Shown here in pieces: positions 21,445 through 33,200 of a DNA stretch of 64,000 nt; the stretch's first letter is position 1, and every line of letters starts with the position of its first letter. The notes under the pieces are model-generated. The model was not told the DNA's origin. It saw only the letters and a program-made list of their open reading frames with translations, and ran no database searches. Source of the DNA: Mantamonas sphyraenae (lineage: Eukaryota > CRuMs > Mantamonadidae); NCBI GenBank assembly GCA_026936335.1, contig JAPMXV010000029.1, positions 434,001-498,000 on the forward strand. The letters are read 5' to 3'. Position numbers and translations under genes: made by a program.

Positions 21445-23659
21445 TCAGTCCTCTTCGCCTTCCTCTTCAGCCAACTCCTCGGCCATGTACGCGCGCTCGG
21501 CTCCAAAGCGGATGCTGCTGATGCACTCGTTGCCCACATCTTCCAGGATGATGTTGTTGACCACCACGTCCTCGAGCTTGGGCATCACATACTCGTCCTC
21601 ATACAGGTACTTGGCATAGTCGTCCGAGTGGTAGGCCCAGTCGCGCAGAATGAACAGGACGGTGGTGAGAATGTTCAGGTCGGTGTCCTCGTCAAGCAGA
21701 GCGTCGAGCACGACGTCGAGAAACAGGTCGGCGACATCTTGTGCGTGAATGTCTGACGCACTCACCTTGGCGGCAATCTCAAACGCCCCCTGACGCAGGA
21801 TGATGTCTCGTTCCGTGCACAGCTGTACCAAGCGCGTACCTGCCTTTTTGTGGAACATAATGTCGTCCTGGATGTCCTCGTTGACGGAAATCAAGCGCAC
21901 AACCTTCATGGCCGCTCGCTGCACCTTTGCAGGCTTCTTCTTCTTCAGACACGAGTAAAGGCTGTCGAAAGGACGTGCGTTGGCAACCATGTCTACGTCT
22001 TCCGAGGCGATGTTGCCCAGAATGACGCAGGCGTTCTTCTGGATGCTTTCGCTCTTGCTGCTGAGCAGCTGCACGAGTACCTCGACGGCGTCATGCATGG
22101 TTGTGAGGCGCTGCAGACAGCTGAGTTCCTCGCTGAGATGTGCCAGGATGCGCGTGGTGATTTTGAGCAGATTGGACGAGTCGTGGTCGTGCAGGATGTT
22201 CACCAGGGCTTCGATGCCGTTCACATCAACCATCAGCCGCTTGTTCACATCCTTGGTAGTCAAAATGGAGATGGCATTGATGGCCACCGTCTGTACATCC
22301 TCGTGCTTGCTGTCCAGGTGGTCCACCACACCGCCGAGTCCTCCCGACTGCCCAATGGCCACCTTGAAGCCGTCGCTCTTTTTGGCCAGTCGTGCCAACG
22401 CCTTGAGTGCATGCAAGTGCAGCGAAGGTTGATGAGAGCGGATCAGATACAGCAGCGCCTCAATGCCTTCGCTCTGGGCAAGCGTGTGTTCCAGCTCGTC
22501 CTCCACACGGAACTCCAGCTGGCGCGACAGCTTCTTGGCGTGGTTGGCTGCATACAACGAGTACGCAATGGTCACAAAGTAGATCACCAGTGAGTAGACC
22601 CGCCAGCCGTTGGTGCAGTCTGCGAGCCCGCAGTTGTTGACCACCAGCAGAGCCGTCGCCATAGGTACGCAAGCCATGTGCAATCCGTAGAACTGGACAG
22701 GCATGTGTCGGTTGGGAGGTTTGGCATGCACAGGGTGCATTGCGCGGTGTCCAGTGTGCGTGCGGGGGTCAGTATGCGCTTTCCAAGATGGCTGGCGCTC
22801 TCTCGCCAAAACGGTTTGCTTACCGTTTGCACCCCCCGCGGCTTGTACTCGTCCTTGACAGCCCAGATGCCCACCAGTGCAGAGGCAGCATAGGGCAAGC
22901 AGGTCCACCAGTGGAGTGTGAGGCCCAGTGCAACGGCCAGAAACTGGTGTGGACGGCGCAAAAGGGGACGGGTGAGCGAGGTGGGAGAGAAACGGCGGCG
23001 ACACACAGTAAGGGCGTCACAACGCAGGCCCAGGCGAGCAGACACAGGCAGACACACAACATACGGCAGACACGACGGAAATAACTTTGAGACGGAAGGC
23101 CATTTCGGCACTCTCGCGCATGTGTTCGATCTCGCGGGCGACGGAGCTGCGCAGCTCCGAATCAAAGGCCACTGCAGGCGCCTTGTACTTGGCCAGGAAC
23201 TCGCTCTCGCTGAACTTTCCGTTCCCAGTGTCGTCCATGTCCTTGTTGGGGTTTTCCAATTCGTCCAGCAGCGATTCCTGGTCGCCAAGGATGGTGACGT
23301 TGCTTGCGGACGCCTCGGCGTCCTTGGCCACCACGGTGATGACGCTGCGGTCGGTAATGGAACAGTCACGCAGGGACAATGTGTCGGACAGCACCTTGCC
23401 ACGAAACACAAGCTGGAACTGCACGTCAAACTCATCTGCAGCAGCCAGAATGTGCAAGAATTTGGCTTTGACCGAGGAGATGAGTTCGTTGCGGTCCACC
23501 TTTTCGTCGCCGTGCGCGTGTGTGCGAGTGTGTGTCAGCCATGTCATCTTATTCCCTCTCCCTTTGTGTGTGACCGCCCCTCTTCCTGTGTATGAGCACA
23601 CTCACCAGCACCACAAAGGTCCTGCCACGCCACAACGGGCCCTTGATGTACACAAGCAT
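21445..23659 (-). CDS. Ubiquitin-like / EF-hand / multi-TM / armadillo-repeat protein
   Basis: Unrecognised multi-domain protein of 611 residues. Exons (complement): 23606..23659, 23086..23499, 22824..22943, 21445..22692; every junction is phase 0. Residues 1-75 fold like ubiquitin (start MLVYIKGPLWRGRTFVVL spliced to VDRNELISSVKAKFLHIL, then LVFRGKVLSDTLSLRDC and ITDRSVITVV). A single EF-hand-like loop DDTGNGKFSESE lies at about 107-118. Three hydrophobic segments follow (about 157-185, 197-214 and 230-255), then armadillo-type helical repeats to about 540 and an acidic end. The donor of intron 2 (GTTATT) and the acceptor of intron 1 (GAAAAG) are weak, but the joined protein reads naturally across both. 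It is likely an ER or other endomembrane protein with cytosolic ends. No named family with this order comes to mind. Confidence 0.75.
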
Positions 23660-23818
23660 CGGTTTGGTAGCCGCGGCGCCCCCCCCACTCCCCCGTGCAT
23701 GTCACCCTTCATCTCCTTTGATCCCATGGGGAAGAATGGAGGTCAAGCATGCCGCTGGTGTGCGTGCGTGCGTGTTTGCCTGTGTTTGTGTGCATGCGCC
23801 GCAGGAGCCAAGAAGGAG
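23660..23818. promoter_or_regulatory. Divergent intergenic region, UBL-ARM / INTS6
   Basis: The interval of 159 bp contains a C-run at about 23680-23695 and, close to the INTS6 start, an intron-like tract of GTGTGT/TGCATG ending in a good acceptor (GCGCCGCAG at 23796-23804). INTS6 may therefore have a short upstream leader exon. No TATA box is seen. Confidence 0.35.
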
Positions 23819-26800
23819 ATGTCCAGTGGAGGCGGCGGGTTTGCAAACCGCGTCATCTTCATCATCGACACATCGGGGTCCATGAACAGGGTGACGTGTG
23901 ACGGCATGTCGTTGCTCGACTGTGCCAAGAGTGCAGTGGAGCAGTACGTGCACACGCGCCTGTACATGCCCAACAACGGCTGGGACCGCTTTCTGCTCAT
24001 GACCACAGCGGAAAAGGACCAGAGTTTCCTCAAGACGCCGTGGATGCACATCTCCAACCACCAGGAGTTTATGGACGAGGTCAAGAACCTGGAGGCCAAT
24101 GATCTCACCAATGTCCAGCTGGCAGTCAACCGCGCCTTTGAGTGTCTCCAGCTGGAAGAGGTCCAAACGGGCTCCGGCCGCCCCAGCTCCTACACTGTGG
24201 GTCGGTGGATGAACTGCATGCACGTAAGACCCACCCGCGTGGTCCTCCTTACCGACGACGGCGACCTCCGCTCCCTGTCCAACTCCAGCAGCAGTGCGGC
24301 TGGCGGAAGTGGCGGCGCAGGCGGAGGCTCATCCGCCACAGGCGCTTCAGGCTCGGCTTCGGGAAGCACGTTGGTTGTGGAACGCCTCGTGGCACCCAAA
24401 CCCCTTGGGCTACCCCTGGCCTTGCGTTCGGACTTTTTCAATTGGGACACCCGCTTCTTCAGCGTGACGCTGCGCATGTCGGGACGACGAACAAACGCCG
24501 GTCAGGCTGCGAGCAACAGTGTGTCCAACCTGCCTCAGGACCCACGCACACAGGCGTTGTGCGAGTCCACGGGTGCCTCCAGTGTGATTGCCTCGGGCAT
24601 GAAGCAGTTGCAGACGCTGATGAGTGACCTTCTTGCACGTGCCACCCCACGCGTGGTGGTCCACGTCAGCCCAGTGCCATCCAATCACTTCCTGCGTGCT
24701 GCACGCTCTTTCGGCCATTCCAACGACGTGCGTGCCCTGTGCACCACCGATGCACGCAACCAGGGCGTGTCCGTCAGCACCCAAAGCAGACCCACAGGCT
24801 TCAGCACATGGCCCATCCCAAACCCCTTTTACAGCCCCGACGTCCGTGCTTTCCACGCCTCCGCCGCTTTTGCTGGTGCCGGTGGCGGTCCTGGCCAAAG
24901 CATGCCCCAACAGCCAGGTGTGCCCACGCTTCACTACCTGGCCCTCAATTGCGACCTCCTGCCAATGCTCTCCCGCTACCACCTTCTCTCAGAGACCACC
25001 AATGCGCTGGAAATACCCGGCGTCACCCACGTCCTCACCCAACAGGAACCAAACACATGCTGGCCCGTGTTTGTACAAATGGCCAAATGGTCCACTTCCT
25101 CCTCTGCCTCCCAAGCCTCGTCGTCATCGTCGTCGTCATCATCGTCGTCGTCGTCGTCCTCCTCCTCCTCCTCCTCATCCAAGGGCTCTACAGAGGCCTC
25201 GGACCTTGTCCCGATGGCTGTGCTGCGTGTGATGGACGAGCATGGACAAAAGACGGCGCATCTGACGCTGCTCCCCTTCGACTTTGTGTTCCTCATCGAC
25301 CTGCTGGACCAGGCTCGTGCCCAACTCAGCCACCAAGGCCGTCTCAACTCGTCCTGGCTGGAGAAGTTTGCCAAGTACCAGGAGCGTCTGCCGTTGTATT
25401 ATTTCCATCCCACTTCCATTCTGCTGCAGTCCTTCCTTGGCGATGCTGCAGCCGAGATTTGCAAGCGTATGCACGCTTCGGTGCCCTCCAACTACATGGA
25501 GTTGCCAGAGGCTCTGATTGCAGAAGCAAACACGATTTTGTCCACGGCCAAATGGGCCAAGTTGCGAGACCACCATCATCACCATCACAGTGGCAAGCAT
25601 GGAAGCAATGGCCACAAAGCAAACAACGGCTCATCGTCATCTTTAGCTTCGTCCAGCACTCCTTTGGCTGGTGGACGTAGCGTAGCCAACCTCTTTGAGA
25701 GCACCACACAGTTCCGGCGCAAGCAGAGCGACGACGAAATCATGATGGCACACAACGCACACGCGCATGCAGCTGGGCATCAGAGTGTCATGGATAAGGA
25801 TAGCAGCGCGTGGGAGTCGCGTTCCACTGCGCTACATACGTCGGTGCTGAGCGGGCAGAGCGAAATCGAATCCGTGCGCACCCTGAGGCGCAAAGATCTC
25901 CTGAACAAGCTGGAGCAGCTTCGCTGCGAGGTATTTGACACCGAAGGAGCCACTTCACGGAGCCAGAGCGCTGTGGAGGAAGAGGAGCGTAAGCACAAGC
26001 TGCCCATTTCTCGGATGGGTGATTACCAGCCCGCCCTTGCACGCCGAACCGAACGAGCCCTTCGCTCCCTCGACCAGGATTCAAAGACCAGCACGCAATT
26101 GTTTGGCAATCCGTACCGCAGCGCAAAGTCACCCAAGTTGCGCAAGGACATGATGCAAACCGACGAGATGGACAATCTGCCCCCGCCCACTGTCGAACTT
26201 GATGCCATCGACATCGATGACGAGTTCCAGCCCGCGCCTCGACTCGACAAAGACAGCACACACGAAAGTGGACTCGTCCAGCCGCCGCGAACGTCTTCCA
26301 CTGGCCTCAAGCGCAAGCTCGACGATCTTCGGGAGGTCGGCGTTCCTTACGATGACAACGACAACGGCGTTGTGGATCCGCGTTTGCATCCCTCTTTGAA
26401 CCCAGTGGTTTCTGACGAGTTGACCAACAACGATCTGTTTCCAGGTGCCACCACTCCTGTGGCTACCTCGCCTGCCGCGTCGAGTTCCGCTTCGCCGCTG
26501 TTCCCCGGAGCCCTCTCGTCGCCGTCGACCCAGAAGGAATCTCATGGGCAGTCACAATCTACGGCAGGAAGCCTTGGAACGGACACACCCCCCAAGCAAG
26601 GGACGCAGAAGCTTCAGAGGCGCCGCAGTTCAAGCCCGCCGCTCACACCTCCTGTTCTCGACAACACGAACGGAAGTGACCCTCGCGAAGTCAGCCCACC
26701 CAAAAAGAAGCAACGGGTGGTTGCAGGGAACGCAACTGCGCATCCACATGAATCGCAGTCGGCTCTGTCATCGTCGTCCTCCCAAGTCAACAACCCGTCG

Positions 26801-26836
26801 ATGACCGCCAATTCTACGTCTCACAGCAACAGCAAT

Positions 26837-26877
<41 letters not shown>

Positions 26878-27219
26878 CACTACAAGGAGCAGCAGCACGT
26901 TACCTCCTCAGCCTCTGCTTCTGCGTCCTCGTCGACAAACGCCACAACGCCACCCAAGCCGACGCGGGCGACGGCTCACTCTCCTGGGGCTTCGCCTGCC
27001 TCCCCACAGTTCAGTGAACCTGTGCGAAAACTCAAGACAGAGCTGGGACGCGAAGTGAAAAAGGCAAGCAAGAACTACGACGCCATGCTGCAGAAGCTGG
27101 CCCCGGCAAACTTCCCTGGATCCAAGGAAGAGCGCGCCATCCTCATTAGCGATCTCATTCGCATGGCCTCCCGATTCAAAAAGGCATCTCTCATCACCAA
27201 ACTTGCAGAGATTCAATGA
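23819..27219 (+). CDS. INTS6: Integrator complex subunit 6 (INTS6/DICE1-like), frameshift in AGC repeat
   Basis: Nuclear Integrator subunit; Integrator cleaves snRNA and other nascent transcripts bound to RNA polymerase II. The N-terminus from ATG 23819 is a von Willebrand A domain with the MIDAS start VIFIIDTSGSMN, then RFLLMTTAEKDQSF, EFMDEVKNLEANDLTNVQLAV and a conserved RVVLLTDDGDL. A long middle is rich in Ser and His tracts, including an NLS-like PKKKQR. The C-terminus EPVRKLKTELGREVKKASK through LIRMASRFKKASLITKLAEIQ matches the INTS6/SAGE1/DDX26 C-terminal helical domain. That domain is in a different frame from the rest: the switch must lie inside the (AGC)n run at 26836-26870, because the new frame has a TAG just before it. 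The span is 3n+2, consistent with one missing base. There is no credible intron. Convergent with the IP3 receptor, 15 bp between stops. Confidence 0.88.
26836..26870 (+). repeat. (AGC)n trinucleotide run in INTS6
   Basis: About 12 AGC units encode polyserine; read in the shifted frame they are CAG/polyglutamine. The reading-frame change of INTS6 must fall within or just after this run. Confidence 0.85.
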
Positions 27220-27234
27220 ATTCAACGTGTGTTT

Positions 27235-30200
27235 TCATCCTTCGGCTTCCAGCTCCTCCTCCTCTTCGCCTTCTTCCTCCTCCACAGGCTTGGTCTGCTC
27301 CACCAGCGCCTGCACCAGACTATCGTTGCTCTTGATATTCTTCTCCACCTGTCCCAACCAGGTGCTGATCTTCTTCAGCTGGCCCATGACTGCGTTCAGG
27401 TCGCCCGTGTAGTCCGTCTTTTCCTTGGGCTTCTTGTTGGCCGCCGCACGCATGGCTTCCAGGCTCTTGCTGCGATTCACGGGGTAGAAGCTGTTGTCCT
27501 TCTTTTCGTACATCTGCAGCATCCAGTGCTCGTTGCCGTCCATCTCCTCGCCAGCGGCTGCCTTTTCGCGCACATAGCACAGAAAGTGCACATAGTGGAA
27601 CATCGAGTGCTCCTCCGTGATGTGCTTCTGGAAACCCGCTCCCTCGCGATCAAACACAGCGGCAGGCTGGTCGCACACAAAGCACTTGCTCGTCATGTCC
27701 CGCTTCTTCCAGTCGCGCTGTGTACGCAGCTCGGCAAACGTGTCCACGATGATACCAAACAGGATGTTGAGCAGAATGACGACCACAATGAAGAAGAACG
27801 AAAGCGAAAACACAAGCTCCCAGATGGGCCCACCCTCTGTCACGCCGCTGTTGGTCAGGCGCTCACGCAAAAAGTCACCGCCCGACGACAGCTGGCCCAG
27901 AATAGCTGCACCGCACGTTACAATCGACGTACACAGCACCTGGCTGTTCTCCTCCTCAATAGACTTGACAAACGCCTCCTTGAAGTACAGGAAGGCAAAG
28001 ATGGCGTAAAAGTAGATCACCACCAGACCCAACAGTGCCGTCAGCACCAGCTGGTCACCGTTCTTGGTCACACTGCGCAACACAGTCAGCAGAATGCTGC
28101 TCTTCATCACGAGTAGCAGGATGTGGAAGGCAAAGAAGTACTGATGCACAAACACACCCAGCACAGCCACAGCCACGCCCATCGTACGCAGCAACACCTC
28201 GCCGCTCCAGAACATGCGGAACTTGAGCACCTGCTTCTCAAACTCAGTCAGCTGCTCCTCGTAGTGCGGAATCTGCTTCTCCATCGTGCGAATGTGTGCA
28301 CGGTACCGCGAGTTGCGTGACAGCTCAAACTTGAGCAGGAACAATGCAATGTACAGCACACACAACACCACAAACAACACAACACCCATAATCTGGATGC
28401 TCTGCAGCAGCTCCGCGGCCACCTCTGGGAACGAACCTGACGCTACAATGCACAGGTTGATCAGCACAATCAGGAGCATCGAGAGACGTTCGAGCGAGGT
28501 CGTCACGCGATCGTTCGTCACAAACTTCTTCAGGTCCGACTTTGCCACCTGCGTGCGGTACACAAACGAGTGGTACAGGTCCTCCGCCTTGACTTGGAAG
28601 TCTTCGATCTTGTCCGTCACCGTGTTGCGCTTCACATTCCACAACACGTTGTGCTTGTCTTCGCTCGTGATGTGCTTGCGCGACAGCTCGGGTTTCTCAA
28701 ACATGATCTGCTCCAGGTGGTCGTTGCGCAACACCTCCACCGTACCCAGCGACGCCTCAAAGTGCTCCTCCATCTCCCGGTCGTCCACGGTGCGAATGCG
28801 CGTCGACAGCTGCCGGTCCTGTTCCAGCGTGCGCATCAGCACAAACAGACGCATGGCTTCGCTGAACATCTTTTGCGACAGCGACTTGAGTTTGACCTTG
28901 CCCATCACCTCGTGGTAGGACACAAGCTGCGTGTGCAGTGACTCCACCACGGGCTTCTTGTTCATCAGGCCGCGGTTCTTCTCCTTGTTTGCACCTTCCA
29001 GCAGCGCCAACAGGATATCCACAGCACTCTGAACCAGCGTGCGCTGCATGCGTGCGTCCACAGCGTTCACCTCGGCGCTCCAGTCCTGCGTGGCCCCCTC
29101 CCACACAAATTCGCGGTCCAGGATGTTGCTCAGTGTGTCCAGGGTAAGCGAGCCAATCACTTGCTCCTGGTTGCCAGCACATGGCCCTGTCACCACCGAA
29201 CGCAGCGTCTGAAGTGCCAGCAGGATCTCGGCAAACATTGCCTCCTTTTCAGCGTGGGTCGTTGTGCGTGCAAACAAAAAGTCCAGCTTCTCTGTGCTTG
29301 CAAGCGTGTCCACAAGCGTGCACAAACGCGCCACCAAGTTGTACTTGGATCCCGGCTTGTCGCCACGCATCAGCTCCTTGGCCTCCAGGTTCATGTTGGC
29401 GCACAGCAGCTTCACCGTCAACAGGACCTCGCTCGACAGCGACATGCGCAGCTCGTCCGCACGAGCCTTGTCTGCAAGGTCGCTTTCGTCCAGCTTCTTT
29501 TGCACGACACTCTCCAAGCTGCCCACGGCTCCGCTGTCCTCTTGGCCCTGCGACTCCATTTCCATCTGCAGACGCGCGGCAAGTGCTCGGTCCAGCTCGC
29601 CCACAAACGACCACTCGCCCGTCGATCCCTTCTGCTGGGCCTCCAGCTGCACTGCAACTTCCTTCAACACGGTCGCCTGCACGTCCTTGGCACCTCCCTT
29701 CAGCAGCAGGTTCAACGTGCGGAACGTCTCGACACGCAGTTGCGCATCGTTGGTCGACAACAGCGACAGCAGCCTGCTCGTGCCTCCCAGCCGGTTCACG
29801 CGACGCTGCTGCCTCGCCAACATCTCTGCTTGGCTCTCTGAGCTTCCACCCATGCCTACCTTGGCCGCCAGAGAGCGCACAGACGCAAGTTTCTGCGCCG
29901 CCGCTTCGGCCAGGTCTTCGGCCTCGTCCAGGATGTCGTACGCCAGCTCTTCCTTGCCCGAGCGCTGTTCAATCACAGTCTGCATCGATTGCAGCACAAA
30001 GAACAAAAAGTCGCGGTCCTTGTGCGGCTTCAGCGGGTACGGCGGCACCTCGGTGGCCTGTCGGATCAGCTTGCTCAACGCAGCGTCCTTCAGGTTGGCA
30101 AAGTCGGTCAGAATGGCGCTCTCCGTCGTCATGGGATCCTTGAAGAAGTCTTCAAAGCCCAGCTTGAACTCTTCAAACTTGCGCTGCTGCCATTTGCCCT

Positions 30201-33200
30201 CCTCCAACAAGTTGCCCTCCGAAGCTGGCGGAGGTGTCGAGTCTCCTCCGTTCAGGGTCTGCATGGCGATGGCTTCGCCCCCACTGCCACCAAGCAATGG
30301 AGCTGCGTCGTCCGCCTCTTCGTCTTCCTCGGCTTCGGGCACGTCCACAACCTCCACGTCTCCTCCGACGCCGCTTCCACTGTCGGTGCCTTCGGCTGCT
30401 CCTTGTTTCTTGCCGAAGCCACGGAAGCGCGACGCCAAAGATCGCAGCTTGTTCTTTGTGTTTGCGCCCAAGCTCTCCACCTCTTCACGCTCCTTCTTGG
30501 CTGCGCGCTGGTCCCACACAAAGCCCTGGTCGCGCAAGAACTTATCGACCGCCTTGACCGCCACAGAGGCCAGCGAATCCACGCGTGCACTCTTTTCAAG
30601 CCACAGACACGCTCGCAGCGCCTCTACACATCGGAGCATGGCCCCAATGTTGCTGTGTTCCACGTACGAGCTGGTCGAGCCGGGCGAGCGTTCCTCGATG
30701 CTCACCACGCTGCTCATCAGCGTCGACATGTTCATCAGCATGTTGCGCAGGTGCAGGGTCATCTGCTGCACCTTGCGGTCCACGTGGCTGTTGCCTGCCA
30801 GGTTCCCGCGTCGCCCTGCACTTCCCTGGGCCATGCCGCTTGCACCTCCACTCACAGTAGCACTGCGTGCGCGTGTACTGTGTCCTCGCATGCTCGCTTC
30901 TTCTCCCTGTTGCGCAGACGTGCGGTTGCTCGCGGCGTCCGCTCGCAGGCGGATGGACGGCGGAGGTACACCCTGCACGTACTCGTGCTTCAGCAGCGCC
31001 ATCACAAGCGGAATCACGGCCTGTTGCAACATTTGCATGTTCTCCTTGACCGCGTGCTCGCTCAGCACCAGATCCAGCGCGTCGCGCGTCACCTCTTCGA
31101 TGCCTCCCGAGCCTCCCTGGACCTTGGCGTGGTGCTCGATGGTCGTCTTGAGCGACTTGATGTACGTCGTGCTCAGGTACTCGTACACCTGACCCAGGCG
31201 CACAAAGCTGCTTTGCGGCTGCTTCACGTAGTCGGTCTCCACAAAGCACCGCGACAGCAGGCGGAAGTAGGCGCTGCGCACAAAGCACGGCAGCTCCTCA
31301 TCCATGACCACAAACTTGATTTCGTCCAGGCCAATCCACTTGGTCACAAGCAGGTACGACTGCGGGTTGCCGCCATACGAGATCTCGGCCAGAAAGTCTG
31401 CAAACGAGGCGCACTTGAGCAGGGACGGATGAGGCTCGGCCACATTCTGCACCAGCTGTTCCTTTTCGTGGCCGCCCAGTTCCGACAGGCGGATGGGAAG
31501 AATCGTACGCGGATCCTCCAGGGATTCCAAGTTGTACAACAGGAGATCTTGCTGCTCGGCCCGGTTGTTGCGAATCATAAGGGTGAGCAAGTCGTACACC
31601 TGCGAGGAATCCACCCCTCGGCGCACCAGCGACATAAACGCCTCCGTGTGGCGAGGCTCCAGGCCACGCACAAACTTGCGGTTGCTCATCAACTCGCCCA
31701 GGACTTTGTCGGCGCCGATCTGAACCGGCAAATGGCTGACCATCAGCGAGACCATGGGAAGCATCTGCATCTGGTTTTCCTTGTTGTCATGCACATAGTG
31801 GTAGATGGCCTTGTAGGCAGAGCGGAAGAGCTCGATGCGCTCGATGGCAAACTGCGCAAGCAGGTTGGTCATGATGTTGTAGAAGCGCAACTGGCGCATC
31901 ATCTGCCTGGAAATGTCCATGATGTGCAGGTCTTCGTCCGTCATCACCATTTCCACCTGCGGCTGCCCATCCTCGGGAGGGGGCAGTTCAAACAGGGTCA
32001 CGAGTTCGCCAATCAGGCGCTGCAGCTCCTCTGTCTGCGATTCGAGTCCCTCGTGCAGAATGTGGTTCATCTGCAGGACCACCATGGAGATATCGCGGTA
32101 CAATTCGATCATGCGCTCGCCAGGAAGGAAGCGGATCTGCTTCAACAGGGCCAGGGTACGTTCCCACTTGCGGTGGCGCTTGAAGATGGAGCGCAGCGAG
32201 TGGTAGTGGACGTTAAAGTCGTCTGAGGTGGCCAGCAAGTTGACGAGCAATGCGTCTTCCTCGCTTTCCTCCAAATCGCTCTTGATGTATCGCTTGAGCA
32301 TGATGGACGTCACCTCACCCTCGGCCAGCTTCTTGTTGGCCAGCACTTGGGTAAACACGCCCCACAGGTCGCTCAGGCGCGAATCCATGATGCGCATGTC
32401 GAGCATGTCCAGAACGCGGAACGTCACCATATGTACAGACGACATCACCTTGTCCAGGCGCCCCATGGCGTGAGGAGGGGAAGGGGGCAGGCGCAGGATG
32501 ACGTGCATGTTTTGCAGAAAGGTGCGCACTTCGTGATGCTGCAGGTCCTCAAAGAATTGGTTCACCTGCAACATCGAAAGCAAGCCCTTGAGCATGGAAA
32601 GCAACAGGTGGTACTGTCCGTCGGGAGCAGGCTTCAGCACCTTCTTGCGCCTGGGCCCCGTCGCCACCACGTCTTTGCCTCCCGTCTTGTTCGTCGCTGA
32701 GCTGCCGCCCTTGGGCGTCGCTTGGTCCTTGCCCTTGCCCTTGGAGGACGCCATACTCGCATCCGTGATTGCCGGGTCGTCGTCTTCGGCGCTGGTCTTG
32801 CTGGTCGGCGGCACGGACTGCAGGATGCGTTCTGCAATGCCCTCCACCTTTTCGCGCATGAGGCGGAACAGATGGTACATGTCAATGGACTCGAAGCCAT
32901 CGGGGACGTGCATGCCATCGCTCTCGTCAAAAAGCAGCTGTTCCTGGACATAGGGCACAGAGAAGCGCATGGTGGGGATCTCGTACGGCTGGTTCTGGGC
33001 CGTAAAGATGTACACCTGAGTGATAACCTGCATGATCTGGTTCTTCAGATCAATGGGGATGTCTTTCTGCTTGAGCAGGTAGATGAGCTGGAAAAGCTGG
33101 AAGTTCTCTTTGACCAGGATTTGATGGCGCACGTTGCGTCCTGCGCACAGGTCGGCCAGGAGCTGAAGCATGAGCCGGTGCATGTCGGTGATGGCCACGT

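Noticed and set aside
29264-32226. Two very long plus-strand ORFs (642 and 745 codons) opposite the IP3 receptor
   Set aside because: They are antisense to a strongly conserved coding exon; GC-rich codon usage keeps the opposite frames open. Their composition shows no recognisable domains.
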